A stretch of DNA of 64,000 bases, taken from assembly GCA_023412215.1 (NCBI GenBank), contig JAEYNX010000003.1:310001-374000 (forward strand), in the 5' to 3' direction. The notes under the pieces are model-generated. The model saw only the letters and a program-made list of their open reading frames with translations. It made no database searches and was not told where the DNA came from. Shown piece after piece: positions 33,634 through 44,300 of this stretch. The number at the start of each line of letters is the position of its first letter. Within the stretch, counting starts at the first letter, position 1. Position numbers and translations under genes: made by a program. The DNA comes from Bacillota bacterium. Its GTDB lineage: Bacteria > Bacillota > Clostridia > Oscillospirales > Ruminococcaceae.

Positions 33634-34683
33634 CTAATAGCGGATAACGATCTTTTTCGTCGTACTGCGGCGCTCTTCCACCAGTTTAAAGGCGTCGAGA
33701 ATATGGGCAAAGTCGAAAACATCCGAGATAAAATCGCCGGGGTTCAATACGCCGAGATTAATCCAAGCCATCACCTGCGAGTGGGCTTCGGCCTCCTCTT
33801 TCTTAGACGGCCACTGCACAAACTCGAGCGACCAGTTGTAGGGCGCCTTGCTCCAGTCTATCTCCATGCCGAGCTTGGGCGAGATGCCGTAGCAGCAGAT
33901 CCTGCCGTTGTATTTAACCAGCCCCATGGCCTGATTGATGATGGCGTTAATGCCTACCGCGTCCACTACATAGTCAATGCCGTCCGGGAACAGCTTTTTT
34001 ACCTCACTCTCGATATCGCAGGCCTTGCTGTTAAAGACGTAGTCGGCACCCATCGCTTTCGCGGCCTCCACCTTTTCATCCATTACATCGACCGTGATGA
34101 CGGTGGAAAGCCCGAGCAGCTTCGCAAACTTGGTAAAGCACAGCCCCACCGGCCCCGCGCCGAAGATGAGCACATTTTCATTGGGCTTAAACCCAAACCG
34201 GCGGATGGCGCTGAGCACCTCGCGGAAGGTGATGATCATCGCGGCGCCCACGGGGTCTACCTTATCCTGCGGCTTGATCACGGTCTGGGCGAAGTAGCCC
34301 TCCGAAAACGAGGGTGTGCCCGGCCCCATGCCGTTTGCGATATATGCCTGCGCGTCGCCCACCACGGCATACTCGGCGTAAGCGCCCCAGCCCGAGTAGT
34401 ATTCGCCCGCCTTTTGCTCCAAAAAGGGGAGAAGAACAATATCGCCAACCTTAAGCCCGGTCACCTTGGCACCAATCTCCATCACCTCGCCCACGCCCTC
34501 ATGTCCGAGCACGGCGGGGTAGGTGTTGAAATTCTTAAAGGTGCCGTGTATCAGTTTGGTATCCGTACCGTTGCACACACCGCAGCTTAGCATCCTTACG
34601 AGTGCCTGACAGTCGCCGTAGCTTGGCCTTGGCATCTCCTGCACCGACAGTTCCCCTTGTGCGTTTACGACTAGCCCTTTCAT
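33634..34683 (-). CDS. Zinc-dependent alcohol/polyol dehydrogenase (MDR)
   Basis: Medium-chain dehydrogenase of 349 residues. Catalytic-zinc ligands fall in LSCGVCNGTD (Cys 34) and LGHEGVGEV; the NAD fold has FGAGPVGLCFTKFAKLLG. The four-cysteine structural-zinc loop of classical ADHs is not seen; the region after GDIVLLPF goes straight to GGWGAYAEYA-like sequence, as in some sugar-alcohol dehydrogenases. I start at ATG 34683 because AGAGGT lies 7-8 bases upstream. It is the first gene of the leftward enzyme unit and probably oxidises the sugar to a lactone for the SMP-30 protein. Confidence 0.88.
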   Translation of the reverse strand: MKGLVVNAQGELSVQEMPRPSYGDCQALVRMLSCGVCNGTDTKLIHGTFKNFNTYPAVLGHEGVGEVMEIGAKVTGLKVGDIVLLPFLEQKAGEYYSGWGAYAEYAVVGDAQAYIANGMGPGTPSFSEGYFAQTVIKPQDKVDPVGAAMIITFREVLSAIRRFGFKPNENVLIFGAGPVGLCFTKFAKLLGLSTVITVDVMDEKVEAAKAMGADYVFNSKACDIESEVKKLFPDGIDYVVDAVGINAIINQAMGLVKYNGRICCYGISPKLGMEIDWSKAPYNWSLEFVQWPSKKEEAEAHSQVMAWINLGVLNPGDFISDVFDFAHILDAFKLVEERRSTTKKIVIRY

Positions 34684-34788
34684 GAATGTACCTCTTTTTA
34701 AATTAATGATAGCTTTTGCGGCCACACGCATAGAGCTTGTAACAGCAAGAACAGGATTGTCAATTGGTTATGCTGACAATATATCATA

Positions 34789-34846
34789 ATGTCATTACAT
34801 ATCGTATGTGCTTATATTAGCCTTAAATTAATGATATGTCAATATG
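34789..34846 (-). promoter_or_regulatory. Candidate GntR operators upstream of the zinc ADH
   Basis: ATGTCATTACATAT (34789-34802) and ATATGTCAATATG (34834-34846) share their cores with 29223-29243 in front of the binding-protein gene. Their position, 105-165 bp upstream of the first enzyme gene, fits control of the leftward unit. Confidence 0.5.
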
Positions 34847-34923
34847 GTTTTGTGTATTTTGTTGTATTATCCAAGCAAAATTGCTGCGACTTATGTGCAT
34901 TTACCAATAGAATTATTATGTCA

Positions 34924-34960
34924 TTATAACATTACATATGAACGATATGTAATGTTATAA
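34924..34960. promoter_or_regulatory. Large perfect dyad, candidate operator
   Basis: Arms TTATAACATTACATAT and ATATGTAATGTTATAA (16 bp, perfect) around GAACG. The left flank reads ATGTCATTA, the same core as the candidate GntR sites. It could bind that regulator cooperatively, or belong to the giant gene on the right. Confidence 0.6.
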
Positions 34961-34975
34961 CGACAAGCGGGTTAG

Positions 34976-35137
34976 GTGCGACGGCAGCCTAAAAGCTTTA
35001 TTGCTTTGGGGGTACTTAGTCCCTCACAGTCGTGGGAATTGCTTGAATTTATCCGTTATAAGCAAGCGATTGGCAACGAGATTACCGTGGGAAAGTTCAT
35101 TCGTGTCGTAGATATATTTAACATTATTTTCTTGTAA
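34976..35137 (+). other. Weak small open frame or gene remnant
   Basis: GTG 34976 to TAA 35137, 53 residues, reading in part SWELLEFIRYKQAIGNEI and GKFIRVVDIFNI. Composition is protein-like, but there is no ribosome-binding site and I recognise no family. It may be a decayed gene or chance. Confidence 0.2.
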
Positions 35138-35220
35138 TGTATTTCTGTGCCACGACTAAATATTTATTTTTCGATTTGTTTATCAAGAACGTATAGGATG
35201 GAGTGATATTATACAGATTC

Positions 35221-35248
35221 TTTACATTTAAATATAAATAAATGTAAA
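35221..35248. promoter_or_regulatory. Dyad upstream of the giant gene promoter
   Basis: TTTACATTTA and TAAATGTAAA, perfect 10-bp arms around 8 bases, ending 18 bp before the -35 box at 35267. A possible regulator site. Confidence 0.45.
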
Positions 35249-35266
35249 CAGTGCTGCTTCGGATAG

Positions 35267-35295
35267 TTGAAAAATGTCGAATTTTATGGTAAAAT
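35267..35295 (+). promoter_or_regulatory. Promoter of the giant surface protein, with a Spo0A-box-like site
   Basis: TTGAAA (35267-35272), 17-bp spacer, TAAAAT (35290-35295). The spacer contains TGTCGAA (35275-35281), the consensus Spo0A box. A bound Spo0A-P would lie between the -35 and -10 and should repress. A single 7-mer is weak evidence. Confidence 0.5.
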
Positions 35296-35388
35296 CACTT
35301 ATCCAAAAAGCAAAAATAGGCTTAGAATTAACCTGCAATTCCTATAATTATCTTTCCATTTTGTCACAGTTATGAAGGAGAAATATTT

Positions 35389-38300
35389 ATGCACGAACAG
35401 AGAAAGCGCCTATGGTCTCAACCATTTAAAACGGTTGTCTCATTAACAATCTGCATGGCATTAATTCTCTCGCAGCAAAGCATGATTCCCCTTTACGCCA
35501 AAGAAACCGGTGCGCCTTTTGTTGGTTTTAATGCTAATACTGTTGGTATGTCCGGAGAGAACTTCTGGACATTGCGTAATGTAAGTACTGAGGACGGCGC
35601 GTTTGTCATAGAAGGTACAGAAGGCGAGGCAGTGTACTATATAAACCTTAACCCTATCGCCGAGGCTATCGATCATGGCGCCTTACTGATAACCCTTTCG
35701 GTAGATGCCAAGGTAAGCGCGGAAGCAGGCACGCCAGACGAAGCCACCGCATCCCTCTATTTTAGCGACACCGATTCTTTTTCTGAAACACCGGATAAAT
35801 CCATCTCTCGTGAAATAGATAATCTGGGTGAAGCCGTTTCACTTACCTCCTCCGTTTTGATTCCCCGCGGCACGCGTTATGTCCAGCTTTCCCTATTGGG
35901 TGCCAGTAATAATGATACCAATACTGTTGTCTTTTCAAACCCTTCGCTCATCATCCATGAGGATTCTAACCCGACTATCACTGCGTCAATAAGCCCCGAG
36001 GGTTGGACGAACGGGCAGGTTTCGGTAACCGTTACCGGTGCCGATGAGGAAAGCGGCGTGGAGGGGATATACGACGGCGACACAAAGGTTTCCGCAGACG
36101 GCAGCGGTGAATATACCTACGATATCACCGAAAACGGCACCCGCAGCTTCTATGCCAAGGATTTTGCCGACCATGTTTCAGACATTTATGAGGTAAAGAT
36201 TACTACCATAGATAAAGACACCCCCCCTGTGCCCTCCGTTACCCTAAGTAATGAGGGATGGTCCAATGCGACGGTGAGTGCTTCCATCTCCGGCAGCGCG
36301 CCCGCAGAGGGGCAAAGCCCCCAAACGGAGCAGTACAGCCTCGGCGGCGGGGAGTGGCAGGATTATTCCGGCGCGGTATCCGTCAGTGCGGAGGGTGAAA
36401 CGGTTATACGCGCGCGAACAATAGACGAGGCGGGGAACATCTCTTCAGAGAGCAGCAAAACCGCCTATATCGATCAAACAGCGCCGGAGATTACGGTGCA
36501 CGCAGCGGACGCGGGTACACCCAATAGATCAAATGTTACCTTCACCGCGCAGGACGGTCTTTCGGGTGTTCTGGAAAAGCGCTGGGTGCAGGGTGCTCAA
36601 GATGCTGATTTTTTCAAAACTAATGGCACCGTACTTTTAGATGATACGTTTGAGGTGGATTCCGGCGCGGTATACACGGTCTATGCCATGGATAACGCCG
36701 GGAATGCGGCGATTGAGGTCGTTGCCGTAAACGGCTACCCAGGCATCAGTGCAATAGATGATCAACTGCTGGATGAGAATGCGCGTCGCGATATCACCTT
36801 TACAGTATCCGATGCTGAAACGCCCGCGGGAGAGATTACCGTGTCAGCTACCTCGTCCAATACGGCTGTGCTGCCCGACCCGGTGTGCAGCAACGACAAC
36901 GGTATAATCACCCTCACTCTTGCCCCCGTTTACGGCGCACACGGCGGGCCGATTACCGTGACGGTCAACGCGCAGGATGCCGACAGCAAGGTAGCTGTGC
37001 GCACGTTCACCGTAACCGTTCAGTCGGTGAACGATCTGCCGCAGGCGGTGGATGATACCGCTTTAATCGACGAGGATACCTCTGCAACTGTTTCCGTGCT
37101 TGCAAACGATACCGACGGCGATGGGGACGCGCTTTCTATCAAGAGCTTTTCGCAGGGCGCGCACGGCGTCGTTTCCCAGTCTGGCAGCAGCCTTATCTAC
37201 ACCCCGGCCCCAAACTTTAACGGCGAGGATACCTTTACCTATGTGGCCACCGACGGCACCGCCGACAGCACCGGCACCGTCACCATTACGGTAACCGAGA
37301 TAAACGATAACCCCAAGGCCACCAACGATTCCATTCCCCTTGTGGAAGACGAAATAAGGCTTCTTGATGTACTGCTAAATGATGCTGACAATGATATCGG
37401 CACCACCCCGGATGAGGCACTAATCATAACGCAGCTTGGTACGCTGGATGCCGCAAGGGGCACGATCGCGATCGTAAAGGACGCCGGGCGCGATAAGGTT
37501 CGTTATACCCCGCCCGAAAACTGGTCGGGCAGCCTGAGCTTTACCTATACCATCAGCGACCGAAGGGGCATTACCTCCACCGCGACGGTTTCTATTACGG
37601 TGGACGCCTTTAACGACTCGCCCGTGTTTACGAATCTGCTCAGTGAATACACCCTCGACGAGGACAGCGGCGAATATGCCATCCACTTTACGATCGCGGA
37701 CGTTGAGACCCCAACCTCGGCGCTGATGCTGCAGGCCTCCGGTGATTCCGAGGCCCTTATCCCCGCGTCCTCTTTTAAATTTGAAGGGCTGGGGGATACT
37801 GACGCTGCCGCCACCTTCAAGTTTACCCCCGCGCCCAACGCGAATGGTGAGGTTATTATCACCTTCAGGCTCAGTGACGGTTTTAAGGTGACCACTCTGC
37901 CCGTCACCATCCACATTACCCCGGTAAACGATGTGCCGGTGGCAAACGACGATACCCTTGCCTATGAAGAGGACAAGCCCCTTACGATAGACCTAAGCAG
38001 CTTAACGTCAAACGATACCGATATCGACCACGACCCCCTCACGGTCTCCGAGATCGTACAAGGGCCTGCTGTGGGCACATTAGAGCAAGTAGGGGGCAGT
38101 ATCTACCGTTACACGCCCGTCCCCGATGATAACGGTAATGTTACCTTTGTCTACCGTGTGTCGGATGGTCAGGGCGGTTTTGATACGGCCACGGTTACCC
38201 TGACCGGTAAGGCGGTAAACGATGCGCCCACTATCACGCTTACGCCCGGGAACAACTATACCACCGAGGAGGACACTGCCCTTTCGGGTATTGCCTTTAC

Positions 38301-41300
38301 GGTAAAAGATAATGAAACCCCCGCGCCAAACCTGATTATTACCGCGGGCAGCCAGGACCCCGAGAAGGTTTCGCCCGAAAAGATCACGGTCACAAAAGGG
38401 GCAGACGGGGCCTGCACCCTTGACATCGTGCCAAACGAGAACGCCAACGGCGGTGTGGAGATTACGCTCACCGTCAGCGACGGCGTGCTGCTCGCCACCC
38501 AAACCTTTACCATGCACATTACCCCGGTTCCCGATGATCCTACGGCGGTAAACGATACGGTGTACGCCGCGCGCAATGCCCAAACGGTTATCGAGGTGTT
38601 AGCCAATGATTATGACGTCGACGGCGAGACGGTTACCATAGCGGGTTTTACTCAAGGGGAAAAGGGCAGTGTTTCCAGGCAGGGGGATACGCTCGTTTAC
38701 CTAAGTAACGCCCCCGGCAGCTTCGAGGATAGATTTACCTATACTATAAGCGACGGCTACGGCGGTAGCGCTACCGCCACCGTTTCGGTTGCGGTAGGCG
38801 GCTATTCCTTCCCGCCCTCCATTACGGGTGTCGCAAACCAGTTTATCAACGAGGACAATCAAACGCAGTCGCTGCCCTTTGCGGTGGCGGACCGCGATAC
38901 CGGCGATACGCTTACTGTCACGGCGTCCTCCTCCAACACTACCCTTGTTCCCAATAATTCTACCAACCTTGTCGTACAGCAGGTGGAGGGCGGCAACTAT
39001 ACCGTAAAGGTAATTCCCGCGCCCGACGCCTATGGCAGTACCATTATCACCCTTGCGGTAAGCGACGGCGGCAAAACGACCACCACGACCTTTACCGTGA
39101 CGGTATATCCGGTGAATGACGAACCGGTTGCTGAAACCGATACCGTTTCGATTAACGAAGATACGCCGGCTGAAATCGACGTGCTGGCAAACGACAGCGA
39201 CCTTGAAACGCCGCATGCAGACCTGCGTATCCTATCGGTAACCGCTCCGCAGCATGGCCGTATCGTGACCGCCAATGGCAAGATTACCTATACCCCTTAT
39301 TCGAATAGTAATGAGGCCGATACATTTACCTATACCCTAACCGACGGTGAAACATCTGTTCAGGGTACCGTAAACATAACCATTGTTGCCGTCAATGACG
39401 CACCCTACTATCCATCCCATTTGAACGGGATTTGGCATACGTTACCGAATCAAGTAGGACAGTCGGTAACCTTTAATGGCTTGGCCAACTGGGCGGATGT
39501 TGAAAATGACACGCTGTATTTAAATGATTATATTTACGAGGGTACCTACGGAACCGTGACCTTTGCAGGAGGGGATATAACCTATACAAGAACGAAGGTA
39601 TCCCCAAACGCCAACGGAGCGGATACGTTCCAGTTCAGGGTGCGTGACCGTGAGACCGAAAGTAGTGAGGATGTGCAACGCTCGGCGTACATCACTGTGC
39701 ATATCGGCGAAGTGTTTACCGGCTCGATGGGGGGATATGATTCTGAAGCAACGATAGACGAGGATGCCCCATCCGTTACTATTCCTCTTTATTTTAGCGG
39801 GGAAGACGGAGATGTCACCATTGTTGCAGATGTCACGCCTTCACTTGGTCAAGTTACTGCCATAGACAAGGGCAAAAAGCAAATCACCTATCAGCCCGAC
39901 TTAAACCAAAACGGGATAGACCGATTCTCCTTTAAGGTGACCGATGAGAGTTCAAAACAGGTGGAACTTCACGTTACTGTGACCATTCGCCCCGTAAACG
40001 ACCCGCCCGAGTTTACGGTGGTGCCTTCTGCCCAAACGCTTGTGGAGGATACCGCTTCGGACGAGCTGACGGTCTCCTTTACAGACCCCGACAACGACCC
40101 GCTTACCTTTATTGCCTACCCGCGCAACGAAGACCCCAATGCCCCCGTGTTGCTCACGAACGGTATTAAAATCACGCGCGAGGTGGGCAGCAATACCGCA
40201 CAGATGGTGCTCACCCCGGTGCCGAATGCCTCCGGCGATGCTACCGTAGTCCTGCAGGCCTCCGACGGGATCGTGGTTGCGGAGCGCACCTTCAGCGTTA
40301 AGGTATCACCGGATAACGACCCGCCGGTAGCGAACGACTATACATTTGAGATAGAAGAGGATGCCCCCGGGGAGTTTGCCGTGCTCTGGCCGGGCAGCGA
40401 CCCCGACGGCGCGCCGGACGAGCAGCCGCTCACCGTCAGCATCGAGGGCGAAGGGCCCAACCATGGCACGGCATCGGTAAACCCGGACGGCGCCATCACC
40501 TATATACCCGCTCCCAACTATAACGGGCAGGATAGCTTCACCTATAAGCTGGACGACCGCGATAAGAGCGATACCGGCACGGTTACCGTTGATGTTCAGG
40601 CTAAAAATGACAAGCCCGTTATTACAGGCTTAGCTTCGCTCTATACCCTTGCGGAGGACGGCCGCCTTACCGTCAGCTTTACTGTAACCGACGCGGACGG
40701 TGAGCCTGTTACCACCACGCTTGCCTATTCGACCTTGGATACCGACCCCTTCCCCGCAGGCAGCCTTGCCGTTGCCGGAACGGATAGTGCACGCACTATT
40801 GCCGTAAACCCTGCCGCGAACAAATACGGTACCGTTGATGTCACCTTAACGGCCAGTGACGGAACAGAGCAAGTCACGCAGCATTTTACCATTAACGTTT
40901 ATTCCGTAAACGATACACCAACTGCTGAAGACGACCACTTCTCAAGCGCAGAGGACACCCCTGCCGAGTTTGCGGTGCTGACAAATGATAAGGACGTAGA
41001 AGATCTCAACGACGTACATATTGTTGAGGTAAGCACCTCGGAACACGGCGGTACGGTTGTAAACAACGGCGGCACTTTAACCTATAACCCACCCAAGGAT
41101 TACTTTGGGGAGGACAGCTTTACCTACACGATCATTGATAAAAATGACGCCAAGGACCGCGCGACGGTAACCGTTCTAGTAACCCCCGTCAATGACCTGC
41201 CGGCGGTTCAGAACGAATCGCTTACCACCAACGAAGACGAGACGATCAAGAACATTTTTGTGTTGACGAATGACAGTGATGTAGAGGATTCAAAAGACGA

Positions 41301-44300
41301 GCTTACAGTCATTTTGCCAAGCACCATTACCGCAAAGGGCGGTATGGTTTCGCTCAGCGATAATACCGTAACCTATCAGCCTCGTGAGAACTATAACGGT
41401 ACCGACGGCTTTACCTATATTGTAAAGGATACGAATGACGGAGAGGCCACCGGCACCGTCACGATAACAGTCCGTCCGATGAATGACGCACCTGATATCA
41501 CCAACGATGTAGTTGAAAATGGCGGTAACTGGGTGCTTGACGAGGATACTACAGGGAATTTTAACTTCTCGGTAGACGATGCAGAGTCAAATGCCACCAA
41601 CCTTATCGTCGTTCTCACCTCCAGCGACCAGAATCTGATACCTGATACCTCCATCGGTCTTTCGGGTGCGGCAAAGCAGAAGACCGCGCAGATCACGCCG
41701 CTGCCCAATAAGAGCGGTACCTGTATCATCACCGCGGAGGTAGGCGACGGCGACAAAACCTCATCGCATGCGTTTACCGTGATCGTCAATGCGATAAACG
41801 ACCAGCCTACCATCACTGCCTCGGATATAAGCACCGATGAAGACACTGCCGTTTCGGGCAAAGCCACCGGCAGCGATGTGGAGGGCGCCGAGCTTGCCTT
41901 CTCGCCGGCTCAACAGGCCGCGCACGGCACTGCTGTAATTGCGTCAGACGGCAGTTATACCTATACCCCCATCGCAAACTTTAACGGGCAGGACAGCTTT
42001 ACTGTTTTAGTAGACGACGGCTCGGGCGCGGCCAACGCCACCAGCCAAAAGGTAGTGCAGGTAACCGTGCGTCCAGTAAACGACGCGCCGGTGGCGAATA
42101 ACGACGTTATTGCAACAAATGAAGATACGGCCGTTGATATCGACGTGCTCGATAATTTAGACGGCAAGGATACCGATGTGGATACCGACCCTGACCTGAA
42201 TAAGAACCCGTCGGCGGAAAAGCTCACGATCCTTTCAAACGGCTTTACGGGCGTGGAACACGGTACCGTTTCGATAGTAGACGGAAAGGTGCGTTTTGTA
42301 CCCGATAAAGACTGGAACGGTGTAGAAACCTTTACCTACACGATAACCGACGTTTCCGGCGTCCGCGACACCGCTCAGGTCACCGTTACGGTAAATGCGG
42401 TAAACGACGGGCCTGCAAACGGTAACGACGTACTGAACACCAATGAGGATACCTCGCTGCCCATAGCAGTATCTGCGTTACTTGCCAATGACGATGTAGA
42501 TACAATAACAAATCCCGCAGCCGAAACCCTAACCTTCAACGATATTGTAGAGGGTTTTGGCCCGTCGCATGGCACTGCGGTTGTAAGTGAAGGTGATCAG
42601 ACCATCACCTATACTCCCGCTGCAAATTACTACGGTGACGACAGCTTTAAATATTCCATGCACGATGCTGAGAACAAAGCCGGTGTATTTACCGTCACCA
42701 TCCATGTGGCATCGGTAAATGATATCCCAACCATCACGGAGATTGAGGATAAAGAGATTTTCGAAGACCGAAGCACACCGCCGCTGAGTTTTACCGTGGG
42801 CGATGTAGAAACGGCTAAGTCCGGGCTTACCGTCACCAAGAGCAGCTCCAATGTCCGGGCGATTCCTGAAAACGGTATTGTCATTACAGGGCCGGACGAT
42901 GACGGAAATTGTACGGTAATTGCTACCCCACCACTCGATTGGAACGGTGATTCGGATATTACTCTTACCGTTGATGACGGTGACGGCGGCACCCAATCTA
43001 TAACCTTTCATGTGAAGGTTATAGCGGTTAATGACCGCCCGACCCCGCAGGACGACAGCTTTACCACCGACGAAAACCACACGATTGAAATGAACGTGCT
43101 TGCAAACGATGACGTGGATTTACTGCACGAAGGCGATGAAGTACTGCACATTGTTTCGGTGGATACACAAGCGGTTAATGGTTCGGTAGCCATCACATCC
43201 GGCGGGAAAAAGTTAACCTTCGACCCGGACAAGAACTGGCCAAACAGTGAACCGTTCACTCAGACATTATTCTACACAGTTGAGGATGGTGATGAAACTC
43301 CTGTTGATACAGGCCGCGTTACCATCACGATTAACCCAATCAACGACGCGCCGGTAATCTCTGAAATCGCTCCTTTTACCTTTAATGAGGATGAAGGTGC
43401 CGCTAATCCCGCTATCCCGTTTACGGTTACCGACGAAGAAGACGATGATGAGAACGTTACAGTTACGGCATCCAGCAGCAATCCATCTCTGATTTCTAAC
43501 AGTGATATTGTTATTGAGCACCCTGAGGGAGGGGAAGCGAGCGACCGCACAATTCTAATCACCTCCCAAAAGGATCAAAACGGCGAGGCCATTATCACCC
43601 TTATCGCTACGGACAACGATGGCGAATACACGACTACCACCTTTACGGTAACAGTAAACCCAGTAAACGATGACCCGGTGGGCGTTAAGGATGTTTATGA
43701 CGATGTAGTGGAGGATACGCCCAAGGTACTCGATGTGCTTGAAAACGACGACGTAGACTCCGGCACAAACCCGACTATCGAGTCACTGACTATTACCGGC
43801 ATCCCCAGGCAGCCTTTACATGGTGAAGCGCAGATTGCCGGTGACGGCAAAACCGTAACCTATACCCCCGCGCGGGATTATAACGGTTCCGACAACTTTT
43901 CTTACAGCATGCAAGATGGTTCGGGCCGCACTGCAAACGGCGAAGTAGAAATAACGGTTACCCCCGTAAACGACGCCCCCGTCATCACCAGTACCATTTC
44001 GCAGCAGACAGTCGCAGAAAGGTCGCCCTCACGCCCGGGCCTTACCTTCACCGTCAGCGATGTTGATGACGAGGCAGATAGCTTGACGGTTACCGCAGAC
44101 AGCACGAATAAAAAGATTTTGTCTGTTACCCCCGGGGCGGCGAATGAGATTGTCCTCGGCGGGGAGGGGGAAAATCGCACCGTTTCGTTTACGTCAGGTG
44201 TCTGGAACGGGCAAACCGATGTCACCTTAACCGTTAAAGACCCTTCCCTTGCTCAGGACCAAGCGACCTTTAGAGTGGTCGTTACCTCGGTAAACGACGC

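Larger units (their letters stand above)
34684..35388. other. 705-bp regulatory region between the sugar locus and the giant gene
   Basis: No convincing gene. From left to right it holds ATGTCATTACATAT (34789), TATGTCAATATG (34835), a large perfect dyad (34924-34960), a weak 53-codon open frame (34976-35137), a second dyad (35221-35248) and the promoter of the giant surface protein (35267-35295). It must drive transcription in both directions. Confidence 0.7.

Noticed and set aside
34976..35110. Possible riboswitch (c-di-GMP type) before the adhesin
   Set aside because: I looked for the conserved GEMM core and tetraloop-receptor elements because adhesins are often c-di-GMP controlled; they are not present.
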